From: Phorcus lineatus
Taxonomy: Eukaryota > Mollusca > Gastropoda > Trochida > Trochidae
Direction: 5' to 3'
DNA: 64,000 nt
Assembly: GCA_921293015.1 (NCBI GenBank)
Contig: OV121089.1
Location: 39,542,520 to 39,606,519, forward strand
Shown: piece after piece, positions 1-10,467 of the stretch
Layout: each line of letters opens with the position of its first letter
Numbering within the stretch: the first letter of the stretch is position 1
Made by a program: the position numbers and the translations under genes
The notes under the pieces: model-generated
What the model saw: the letters and a program-made list of their open reading frames with translations, nothing else
Told to the model about the DNA's origin: nothing
Database searches by the model: none

Positions 1-1618
1 AAAATTAACATGGGAAAAATTTTCAAAATGCACTTAGAGACTTGCAACTTTTTTTAAACGATGCACAGTAACAATGCAAGCAAAAAAGTCAATCATGGCA
101 AATTCGTAGCATGAGTACTTTGGCCGCCATATTGCTTTAATTAACTTTTTGAAATTTCCGGACCCCATGCATCTTTGAGAATCTTCTCCTCTGAAGATAC
201 ATGCAATTAAGAGCTGAAACTCACATATATCATAGCTAAAGGAATGGGGAGAAAATTCATTTTGGAAAATTTTCATTTTTCTGAATACTTTTTCTTCTGC
301 AACCCTTCAAAGTCGGGCGACTTTGCTCGTTTTAGCATATTCAAGGGCAGATAACTCAAAAACCTACCCGTCGAATTTAATGAATTTTGCATGAGAGGTA
401 AACATGATCGAGGTCATTAAGAATCAAGAATAAAATGGATCGCGAACAGTCATTTCAGTTCACACGAGGGAGTCAAAGTTTGCATCATACTATATGTCAA
501 TTAAGTGCGTTAGCAAGGGTTAAATTGCAAACAATTGAAGGAAAACATCAATATTGAAGATCGGTCAAGACGTGTGACATGTCCAAATGCAGGTCCATGC
601 GCTCTTGCATGTGTGAAAGGGCAAAAGTTGACAGAAATACTCTGCATTGCTCTTGTAGCAAGATTCGCTGAGTGCGTTAGCAAGGGTTAATTTGAAAAGT
701 TGAAGGAAAACACCCTTCCTGTCAAGACATGCGACATGGGGCAGAAGTTCGAAGAAATACTCTTCGATGTCTTATGAATTATCACGTAATTGACAGTCTA
801 GAGAAGGCCGAAATGGCTTTATGCAGCAGAAGTCCGTACGACTGGACGTATGGACAGCGTGCGCGAGATGAGCAAATGCACACAAGTGCGTCAAGCACTG
901 TCAAAATCTGATCAGACAGGCAGAGAAGCGAGCAAAAAAGCCTGCCTGACTGACCTGAGCTGACTGACTGACATAGTCTTGATTATTTATATATATAAAG
1001 ATCCTCAACCTATGTACCAGCATTCGGGAACTATATTCCAGTGTCGGCAAAGCACCTGATCACGCTGAAGGAAAACACTAACCCTTTTTCAACTTTCAAA
1101 CCTCTACTGCCTCCCCTCCACATACCCCTTACATTATGATGTTCTTGCTTTCTTGCCTCAACTGCCAGCAGGCCGTGTACATCGAGTAAACCTCACTTCC
1201 GCTCCTATGTCTCGCTACGTACTGAAAACGTATACAAAACGTCATTTTCCTTCAGAATACGGCTAAATCAACTGCAGTGCACTAAAATTGTCTTCAAAAC
1301 GCTATCTAAACTTGGAAAAGCACTTACTTTGCCCCCAAGAGCCACGGGTGCTCATATTTTGCTGAATCCTGTCATTGTCGTCGCTTGCGACTATATTGTA
1401 CACATGCCTGCAATACCTATTGGAATCAAGGCAATAAGAGACCAATAAAGTCTAGAAAAATGCAAAATCAGTCTAACAGTCTTTCTCAAGTCTTATTTAA
1501 CGACATACAACCTTAAAATGCCAATATTTCCTAAAATTATTAAGGATTCAGCAGAAATGCTGAATCCTTATTGTTATTGGCGTGTTTTATTATTATTATT
1601 ATTATTATTTTTTTTATT
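1..1618 (+). repeat. Satellite unit A1, 5' partial
   Basis: Lacks the first 152 bp of the unit because the window starts inside it. Haplotype T-C-A-G-C. Ends with one J hairpin at 1541-1570. Confidence 0.93.
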
Positions 1619-1892
1619 CCACCGATTTTGTCGCCGCGATTTAGCCAAAACCGCTAAAGCTATTACAGCCAAACTTGCCAGTCTTGTAGAGCTTCATGAG
1701 ACAAAGCCACAATAAGCTTTTGGGCTTAATCGGCTTAAGCGTTAAAGGCACAGTAGCATCCAAAGTGCGAAAAATTAACATGGGAAAAATTTTCAAAATG
1801 CACTTAGAGACTTGCAACTTTTTTTAAACGATGCACAGTAACAATGCAAGCAAAAAAGTCAATCATGGCAAATTCGTAGCATGAGTACTTTG

Positions 1893-1903
1893 GCCGCCAT
1901 ATT
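1893..1903 (-). promoter_or_regulatory. YY1-like motif conserved across unit classes
   Basis: The plus strand reads GCCGCCATATT, so the minus strand is AATATGGCGGC, which fits the known YY1 consensus AAnATGGCGGC. It is present at the same place in A, B, C and D units and twice in E. Conservation could simply reflect shared descent. No binding evidence exists here. Confidence 0.35.
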
Positions 1904-2078
1904 GCTTTAATTAACTTTTTGAAATTTCCGGACCCCATGCATCTTTGAGAATCTTCTCCTCTGAAGATACATGCAATTAAGAGCTGAAACTCACATATAT
2001 CATAGCTAAAGGAATGGGGAGAAAATTCATTTTGGAAAATTTTCATTTTTCTGAATACTTTTTCTTCTGCAACCCTTC

Positions 2079-2094
2079 AAAGTCGGGCGACTTT
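2079..2094. repeat. Short palindrome AAAGTCG-GG-CGACTTT
   Basis: Seven-base arms with a GG centre, present at this position of every A, B and E-type unit with small changes. The C units read CGACATAG on the right and so have only the inner arms. Its GTCG/CGAC core resembles the 3' terminal palindrome. Confidence 0.6.
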
Positions 2095-2273
2095 GCTCGT
2101 TTTAGCATATTCAAGGGCAGATAACTCAAAAACCTACCCGTCGAATTTAATGAATTTTGCATGAGAGGTAAACATGATCGAGGTCATTAAGAATCAAGAA
2201 TAAAATGGATCGCGAACAGTCATTTCAGTTCACACGAGGGAGTCAAAGTTTGCATCATACTATATGTCAATTA

Positions 2274-2560
2274 AGTGCGTTAGCAAGGGTTAAATTGCAA
2301 ACAATTGAAGGAAAACATCAATATTGAAGATCGGTCAAGACGTGTGACATGTCCAAATGCAGGTACATGCGCTCTTGCATGTGTGAAAGGGCAAAAGTTG
2401 ACAGAAATACTCTGCATTGCTCTTGTAGCAAGATTCGCTGAGTGCGTTAGCAAGGGTTAATTTGAAAAGTTGAAGGAAAACACCCTTCCTGTCAAGACAT
2501 GCGACATGGGGCAGAAGTTGGAAGAAATACTCTTCGATGTCTTATGAATTATCACGTAAT
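2274..2560 (+). repeat. Internal tandem duplication, 167-bp period
   Basis: AGTGCGTTAGCAAGGGTTAA at 2274 recurs at 2441. The second copy is shorter: it drops about 35-50 bases after GCGACATG but rejoins at GGGCAGAAGTT and AGAAATACTC. The same pair is in every A and B unit (for example 30070 and 30237 in B2), and D has three copies. All five shared A-copy variable sites fall within this segment. Confidence 0.85.
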
Positions 2561-2682
2561 TGACAGTCTAGAGAAGGCCGAAATGGCTTTATGCAGCAGA
2601 AGTCCGTACGACTGGACGTATGGACAGCGTGCGCGAGATGAGCAAATGCACACAAGTGCGTCAAGCACTGTCAAAATCTGAT

Positions 2683-2722
2683 CAGACAGGCAGAGAAGCG
2701 AGCAAAAAAGCCTGCCTGACTG
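2683..2722. repeat. Imperfect inverted repeat CAGACAGGCAG / CTGCCTGACTG
   Basis: Eleven-base arms with one mismatch separated by 18 bases, followed by a short (TGAC)n-like run. Conserved in A, B and D units. Confidence 0.6.
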
Positions 2723-2757
2723 ACCTGAGCTGACTGACTGACATAGTCTTGATTATT

Positions 2758-2770
2758 TATATATATAAAG
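2758..2770 (+). promoter_or_regulatory. TATA-like run
   Basis: TATATATATAAAG inside every A unit and most B units; B4, B6, B10 and D read TATATGTAAAG instead. It could act as a TATA box, but nothing downstream codes for a protein and no initiator is evident. It may be an ordinary AT run. Confidence 0.2.
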
Positions 2771-3167
2771 ATCCTCAACCTATGTACCAGCATTCGGGAA
2801 CTATATTCCAGTGTCGGCAAAGCACCTGATCACGCTGAAGGAAAACACTAACCCTTTTTCAACTTTCAAACCTCTACTGCCTCCCCTCCACATACCCCTT
2901 ACATTATGATGTTCTTGCTTTCTTGCCTCAACTGCCAGCAGGCCGTGTACATCGAGTAAACCTCACTTCCGCTCCTATGTCTCGCTACGTACTGAAAACG
3001 TATACAAAACGTCATTTTCCTTCAGAATACGGCTAAATCAACTGCAGTGCACTAAAATTGTCTTCAAAACGCTATCTAAACTTGGAAAAGCACTTACTTT
3101 GCCCCCAAGAGCCACGGGTGCTCATATTTTGCTGAATCCTGTCATTGTCGTCGCTTGCGACTATATT

Positions 3168-3310
3168 GTACACATGCCTGCAATACCTATTGGAATCAAG
3201 GCAATAAGAGACCAATAAAGTCTAGAAAAATGCAAAATCAGTCTAACAGTCTTTCTCAAGTCTTATTTAACGACATACAACCTTAAAATGCCAATATTTC
3301 CTAAAATTAT
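3168..3310 (+). repeat. A-specific 143-bp tail between 3' palindrome and J hairpin
   Basis: Runs from GTACACATGCC to CCTAAAATTAT and is present in A1 to A14 (for example 1398-1540) but not in A15 or in any B, C, D or E unit. It holds an AATAAA at 3214-3219. It shows no similarity to the rest of the unit by eye. Most simply, it is flanking DNA captured when the A repeat unit was first amplified. Confidence 0.8.
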
Positions 3311-3388
3311 TAAGGATTCAGCAGAAATGCTGAATCCTTATTGTTATTGGCGTGTTTTATTATTATTATTATTATTTTTTTTTTTATT
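3311..3388 (+). repeat. J module, single copy (A type, GAAA loop)
   Basis: Representative of the A junctions. A 30-nt perfect hairpin (13-bp stem including the flanking T-A, loop GAAA), then ATTGTTATTGGCGTG, (ATT)n and a T run. Equivalent modules start at 1541, 5081, 6851, 8621, 10390, 12161, 13931, 15701, 20777, 22547, 24317 and 26087. Read as RNA, the loop would be a GNRA-class tetraloop. Confidence 0.93.
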
Positions 3389-5158
3389 CCACCGATTTTG
3401 TCGCCGCGATTTAGCCAAAACCGCTAAAGCTATTACAGCCAAACTTGCCAGTCTTGTAGAGCTTCATGAGACAAAGCCACAATAAGCTTTTGGGCTTAAT
3501 CGGCTTAAGCGTTAAAGGCACAGTAGCATCCAAAGTGCGAAAAATTAACATGGGAAAAATTTTCAAAATGCACTTAGAGACTTGCAACTTTTTTTAAACG
3601 ATGCACAGTAACAATGCAAGCAAAAAAGTCAATCATGGCAAATTCGTAGCATGAGTACTTTGGCCGCCATATTGCTTTAATTAACTTTTTGAAATTTCCG
3701 GACCCCATGCATCTTTGAGAATCTTCTCCTCTGAAGATACATGCAATTAAGAGCTGAAACTCACATATATCATAGCTAAAGGAATGGGGAGAAAATTCAT
3801 TTTGGAAAATTTTCATTTTTCTGAATACTTTTTCTTCTGCAACCCTTCAAAGTCGGGCGACTTTGCTCGTTTTAGCATATTCAAGGGCAGATAACTCAAA
3901 AACCTACCCGTCGAATTTAATGAATTTTGCATGAGAGGTAAACATGATCGAGGTCATTAAGAATCAAGAATAAAATGGATCGCGAACAGTCATTTCAGTT
4001 CACACGAGGGAGTCAAAGTTTGCATCATACTATATGTCAATTAAGTGCGTTAGCAAGGGTTAAATTGCAAACAATTGAAGGAAAACATCAATATTGAAGA
4101 TCGGTCAAGACGTGTGACATGTCCAAATGCAGGTACATGCGCTCTTGCATGTGTGAAAGGGCAAAAGTTGACAGAAATACTCTGCATTGCTCTTGTAGCA
4201 AGATTCGCTGAGTGCGTTAGCAAGGGTTAATTTGAAAAGTTGAAGGAAAACACCCTTCCTGTCAAGACATGCGACATGGGGCAGAAGTTCGAAGAAATAC
4301 TCTTCGATGTCTTATGAATTATCACGTAATTGACAGTCTAGAGAAGGCCGAAATGGCTTTATGCAGCAGAAGTCCGTACGACTGGACGTATGGACAGCGT
4401 GCGCGAGATGAGCAAATGCACACAAGTGCGTCAAGCACTGTCAAAATCTGATCAGACAGGCAGAGAAGCGAGCAAAAAAGCCTGCCTGACTGACCTGAGC
4501 TGACTGACTGACATAGTCTTGATTATTTATATATATAAAGATCCTCAACCTATGTACCAGCATTCGGGAACTATATTCCAGTGTCGGCAAAGCACCTGAT
4601 CACGCTGAAGGAAAACACTAACCCTTTTTCAACTTTCAAACCTCTACTGCCTCCCCTCCACATACCCCTTACATTATGATGTTCTTGCTTTCTTGCCTCA
4701 ACTGCCAGCAGGCCGTGTACATCGAGTAAACCTCACTTCCGCTCCTATGTCTCGCTACGTACTGAAAACGTATACAAAACGTCATTTTCCTTCAGAATAC
4801 GGCTAAATCAACTGCAGTGCACTAAAATTGTCTTCAAAACGCTATCTAAACTTGGAAAAGCACTTACTTTGCCCCCAAGAGCCACGGGTGCTCATATTTT
4901 GCTGAATCCTGTCATTGTCGTCGCTTGCGACTATATTGTACACATGCCTGCAATACCTATTGGAATCAAGGCAATAAGAGACCAATAAAGTCTAGAAAAA
5001 TGCAAAATCAGTCTAACAGTCTTTCTCAAGTCTTATTTAACGACATACAACCTTAAAATGCCAATATTTCCTAAAATTATTAAGGATTCAGCAGAAATGC
5101 TGAATCCTTATTGTTATTGGCGTGTTTTATTATTATTATTATTATTATTTTTTTTATT
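3389..5158 (+). repeat. Satellite unit A3
   Basis: 1,770 bp, haplotype T-A-A-G-C, one J hairpin at 5081-5110. Confidence 0.95.
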
Positions 5159-6928
5159 CCACCGATTTTGTCGCCGCGATTTAGCCAAAACCGCTAAAGC
5201 TATTACAGCCAAACTTGCCAGTCTTGTAGAGCTTCATGAGACAAAGCCACAATAAGCTTTTGGGCTTAATCGGCTTAAGCGTTAAAGGCACAGTAGCATC
5301 CAAAGTGCGAAAAATTAACATGGGAAAAATTTTCAAAATGCACTTAGAGACTTGCAACTTTTTTTAAACGATGCACAGTAACAATGCAAGCAAAAAAGTC
5401 AATCATGGCAAATTCGTAGCATGAGTACTTTGGCCGCCATATTGCTTTAATTAACTTTTTGAAATTTCCGGACCCCATGCATCTTTGAGAATCTTCTCCT
5501 CTGAAGATACATGCAATTAAGAGCTGAAACTCACATATATCATAGCTAAAGGAATGGGGAGAAAATTCATTTTGGAAAATTTTCATTTTTCTGAATACTT
5601 TTTCTTCTGCAACCCTTCAAAGTCGGGCGACTTTGCTCGTTTTAGCATATTCAAGGGCAGATAACTCAAAAACCTACCCGTCGAATTTAATGAATTTTGC
5701 ATGAGAGGTAAACATGATCGAGGTCATTAAGAATCAAGAATAAAATGGATCGCGAACAGTCATTTCAGTTCACACGAGGGAGTCAAAGTTTGCATCATAC
5801 TATATGTCAATTAAGTGCGTTAGCAAGGGTTAAATTGCAAACAATTGAAGGAAAACATCAATATTGAAGATCGGTCAAGACGTGTGACATGTCCAAATGC
5901 AGGTACATGCGCTCTTGCATGTGTGAAAGGGCAAAAGTTGACAGAAATACTCTGCATTGCTCTTGTAGCAAGATTCGCTGAGTGCGTTAGCAAGGGTTAA
6001 TTTGAAAAGTTGAAGGAAAACACCCTTCCTGTCAAGACATGCGACATGGGGCAGAAGTTGGAAGAAATACTCTTCGATGTCTTATGAATTATCACGTAAT
6101 TGACAGTCTAGAGAAGGCCGAAATGGCTTTATGCAGCAGAAGTCCGTACGACTGGACGTATGGACAGCGTGCGCGAGATGAGCAAATGCACACAAGTGCG
6201 TCAAGCACTGTCAAAATCTGATCAGACAGGCAGAGAAGCGAGCAAAAAAGCCTGCCTGACTGACCTGAGCTGACTGACTGACATAGTCTTGATTATTTAT
6301 ATATATAAAGATCCTCAACCTATGTACCAGCATTCGGGAACTATATTCCAGTGTCGGCAAAGCACCTGATCACGCTGAAGGAAAACACTAACCCTTTTTC
6401 AACTTTCAAACCTCTACTGCCTCCCCTCCACATACCCCTTACATTATGATGTTCTTGCTTTCTTGCCTCAACTGCCAGCAGGCCGTGTACATCGAGTAAA
6501 CCTCACTTCCGCTCCTATGTCTCGCTACGTACTGAAAACGTATACAAAACGTCATTTTCCTTCAGAATACGGCTAAATCAACTGCAGTGCACTAAAATTG
6601 TCTTCAAAACGCTATCTAAACTTGGAAAAGCACTTACTTTGCCCCCAAGAGCCACGGGTGCTCATATTTTGCTGAATCCTGTCATTGTCGTCGCTTGCGA
6701 CTATATTGTACACATGCCTGCAATACCTATTGGAATCAAGGCAATAAGAGACCAATAAAGTCTAGAAAAATGCAAAATCAGTCTAACAGTCTTTCTCAAG
6801 TCTTATTTAACGACATACAACCTTAAAATGCCAATATTTCCTAAAATTATTAAGGATTCAGCAGAAATGCTGAATCCTTATTGTTATTGGCGTGTTTTAT
6901 TATTATTATTATTATTATTTTTTTTATT
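5159..6928 (+). repeat. Satellite unit A4
   Basis: 1,770 bp, haplotype T-A-A-G-G as in A2, one J hairpin at 6851-6880. Confidence 0.95.
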
Positions 6929-8698
6929 CCACCGATTTTGTCGCCGCGATTTAGCCAAAACCGCTAAAGCTATTACAGCCAAACTTGCCAGTCTTGTAGA
7001 GCTTCATGAGACAAAGCCACAATAAGCTTTTGGGCTTAATCGGCTTAAGCGTTAAAGGCACAGTAGCATCCAAAGTGCGAAAAATTAACATGGGAAAAAT
7101 TTTCAAAATGCACTTAGAGACTTGCAACTTTTTTTAAACGATGCACAGTAACAATGCAAGCAAAAAAGTCAATCATGGCAAATTCGTAGCATGAGTACTT
7201 TGGCCGCCATATTGCTTTAATTAACTTTTTGAAATTTCCGGACCCCATGCATCTTTGAGAATCTTCTCCTCTGAAGATACATGCAATTAAGAGCTGAAAC
7301 TCACATATATCATAGCTAAAGGAATGGGGAGAAAATTCATTTTGGAAAATTTTCATTTTTCTGAATACTTTTTCTTCTGCAACCCTTCAAAGTCGGGCGA
7401 CTTTGCTCGTTTTAGCATATTCAAGGGCAGATAACTCAAAAACCTACCCGTCGAATTTAATGAATTTTGCATGAGAGGTAAACATGATCGAGGTCATTAA
7501 GAATCAAGAATAAAATGGATCGCGAACAGTCATTTCAGTTCACACGAGGGAGTCAAAGTTTGCATCATACTATATGTCAATTAAGTGCGTTAGCAAGGGT
7601 TAAATTGCAAACAATTGAAGGAAAACATCAATATTGAAGATCGGTCAAGACGTGTGACATGTCCAAATGCAGGTCCATGCGCTCTTGCATGTGTGAAAGG
7701 GCAGAAGTTGACAGAAATACTCTACATTGCTCTTGTAGCAAGATTCGCTGAGTGCGTTAGCAAGGGTTAATTTGAAAAGTTGAAGGAAAACACCCTTCCT
7801 GTCAAGACATGCGACATGGGGCAGAAGTTCGAAGAAATACTCTTCGATGTCTTATGAATTATCACGTAATTGACAGTCTAGAGAAGGCCGAAATGGCTTT
7901 ATGCAGCAGAAGTCCGTACGACTGGACGTATGGACAGCGTGCGCGAGATGAGCAAATGCACACAAGTGCGTCAAGCACTGTCAAAATCTGATCAGACAGG
8001 CAGAGAAGCGAGCAAAAAAGCCTGCCTGACTGACCTGAGCTGACTGACTGACATAGTCTTGATTATTTATATATATAAAGATCCTCAACCTATGTACCAG
8101 CATTCGGGAACTATATTCCAGTGTCGGCAAAGCACCTGATCACGCTGAAGGAAAACACTAACCCTTTTTCAACTTTCAAACCTCTACTGCCTCCCCTCCA
8201 CATACCCCTTACATTATGATGTTCTTGCTTTCTTGCCTCAACTGCCAGCAGGCCGTGTACATCGAGTAAACCTCACTTCCGCTCCTATGTCTCGCTACGT
8301 ACTGAAAACGTATACAAAACGTCATTTTCCTTCAGAATACGGCTAAATCAACTGCAGTGCACTAAAATTGTCTTCAAAACGCTATCTAAACTTGGAAAAG
8401 CACTTACTTTGCCCCCAAGAGCCACGGGTGCTCATATTTTGCTGAATCCTGTCATTGTCGTCGCTTGCGACTATATTGTACACATGCCTGCAATACCTAT
8501 TGGAATCAAGGCAATAAGAGACCAATAAAGTCTAGAAAAATGCAAAATCAGTCTAACAGTCTTTCTCAAGTCTTATTTAACGACATACAACCTTAAAATG
8601 CCAATATTTCCTAAAATTATTAAGGATTCAGCAGAAATGCTGAATCCTTATTGTTATTGGCGTGTTTTATTATTATTATTATTATTATTTTTTTTATT
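6929..8698 (+). repeat. Satellite unit A5
   Basis: 1,770 bp, haplotype T-C-G-A-C, one J hairpin at 8621-8650. Confidence 0.95.
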
Positions 8699-10467
8699 CC
8701 ACCGATTTTGTCGCCGCGATTTAGCCAAAACCGCTAAAGCTATTACAGCCAAACTTGCCAGTCTTGTAGAGCTTCATGAGACAAAGCCACAATAAGCTTT
8801 TGGGCTTAATCGGCTTAAGCGTTAAAGGCACAGTAGCATCCAAAGTGCGAAAAATTAACATGGGAAAAATTTTCAAAATGCACTTAGAGACTTGCAACTT
8901 TTTTTAAACGATGCACAGTAACAATGCAAGCAAAAAAGTCAATCATGGCAAATTCGTAGCATGAGTACTTTGGCCGCCATATTGCTTTAATTAACTTTTT
9001 GAAATTTCCGGACCCCATGCATCTTTGAGAATCTTCTCCTCTGAAGATACATGCAATTAAGAGCTGAAACTCACATATATCATAGCTAAAGGAATGGGGA
9101 GAAAATTCATTTTGGAAAATTTTCATTTTTCTGAATACTTTTTCTTCTGCAACCCTTCAAAGTCGGGCGACTTTGCTCGTTTTAGCATATTCAAGGGCAG
9201 ATAACTCAAAAACCTACCCGTCGAATTTAATGAATTTTGCATGAGAGGTAAACATGATCGAGGTCATTAAGAATCAAGAATAAAATGGATCGCGAACAGT
9301 CATTTCAGTTCACACGAGGGAGTCAAAGTTTGCATCATACTATATGTCAATTAAGTGCGTTAGCAAGGGTTAAATTGCAAACAATTGAAGGAAAACATCA
9401 ATATTGAAGATCGGTCAAGACGTGTGACATGTCCAAATGCAGGTCCATGCGCTCTTGCATGTGTGAAAGGGCAGAAGTTGACAGAAATACTCTACATTGC
9501 TCTTGTAGCAAGATTCGCTGAGTGCGTTAGCAAGGGTTAATTTGAAAAGTTGAAGGAAAACACCCTTCCTGTCAAGACATGCGACATGGGGCAGAAGTTC
9601 GAAGAAATACTCTTCGATGTCTTATGAATTATCACGTAATTGACAGTCTAGAGAAGGCCGAAATGGCTTTATGCAGCAGAAGTCCGTACGACTGGACGTA
9701 TGGACAGCGTGCGCGAGATGAGCAAATGCACACAAGTGCGTCAAGCACTGTCAAAATCTGATCAGACAGGCAGAGAAGCGAGCAAAAAAGCCTGCCTGAC
9801 TGACCTGAGCTGACTGACTGACATAGTCTTGATTATTTATATATATAAAGATCCTCAACCTATGTACCAGCATTCGGGAACTATATTCCAGTGTCGGCAA
9901 AGCACCTGATCACGCTGAAGGAAAACACTAACCCTTTTTCAACTTTCAAACCTCTACTGCCTCCCCTCCACATACCCCTTACATTATGATGTTCTTGCTT
10001 TCTTGCCTCAACTGCCAGCAGGCCGTGTACATCGAGTAAACCTCACTTCCGCTCCTATGTCTCGCTACGTACTGAAAACGTATACAAAACGTCATTTTCC
10101 TTCAGAATACGGCTAAATCAACTGCAGTGCACTAAAATTGTCTTCAAAACGCTATCTAAACTTGGAAAAGCACTTACTTTGCCCCCAAGAGCCACGGGTG
10201 CTCATATTTTGCTGAATCCTGTCATTGTCGTCGCTTGCGACTATATTGTACACATGCCTGCAATACCTATTGGAATCAAGGCAATAAGAGACCAATAAAG
10301 TCTAGAAAATGCAAAATCAGTCTAACAGTCTTTCTCAAGTCTTATTTAACGACATACAACCTTAAAATGCCAATATTTCCTAAAATTATTAAGGATTCAG
10401 CAGAAATGCTGAATCCTTATTGTTATTGGCGTGTTTTATTATTATTATTATTATTATTTTTTTTATT
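8699..10467 (+). repeat. Satellite unit A6, one-base deletion
   Basis: 1,769 bp, haplotype T-C-G-A-C. One A is missing from the run after TCTAG near 10306-10309. That shift lengthens an open frame to 109 codons here only, which illustrates that the frames are incidental. J hairpin 10390-10419. Confidence 0.95.

Larger units (their letters stand above)
1619..3388 (+). repeat. Satellite unit A2, reference A copy
   Basis: Complete 1,770-bp unit, haplotype T-A-A-G-G. Parts in order: start motif 1619; conserved YY1-like site 1893-1903; AAAGTCG/CGACTTT palindrome 2079-2094; first copy of a 167-bp internal duplication 2274-2440, shortened second copy from 2441; CAGACAGGCAG inverted repeat 2683-2722; TATA-like run 2758-2770; 3' subterminal GCTGAATCC near 3131 and palindrome GTCGCTTGCGAC after it; A-specific tail 3168-3310; J hairpin 3311-3340; (ATT)n and poly-T to 3388. 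The ATT/T tract has T at 3377 where most left-array copies have A. Confidence 0.95.

Noticed and set aside
541-760. Pol III internal promoter (A and B boxes) suggesting a SINE origin
   Set aside because: No GGTTCGANTCC-like B box at a suitable distance from an A box, and no A-rich or SINE-like 3' tail.
1542-1569. J hairpin as a complete foldback or MITE insertion with target duplications
   Set aside because: The hairpin always travels with ATTGTTATTGGCGTG and the ATT tract, and flanking ATT makes any target duplication undecidable. The bracket pattern explains it better as the 5' end of the element.
1518-1715. Recurring 65-87-codon frame with a poly-leucine stretch after the J hairpin
   Set aside because: The leucines come from the (TTA)n microsatellite, the frame changes length with ATT number and hairpin count, and diverged classes do not preserve it. 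Not a gene.
1804-2046. Recurring 80-codon minus-strand frame in A units
   Set aside because: Present only because A copies are near-identical; lost in B and changed by one extra T in A7. No domain recognised.
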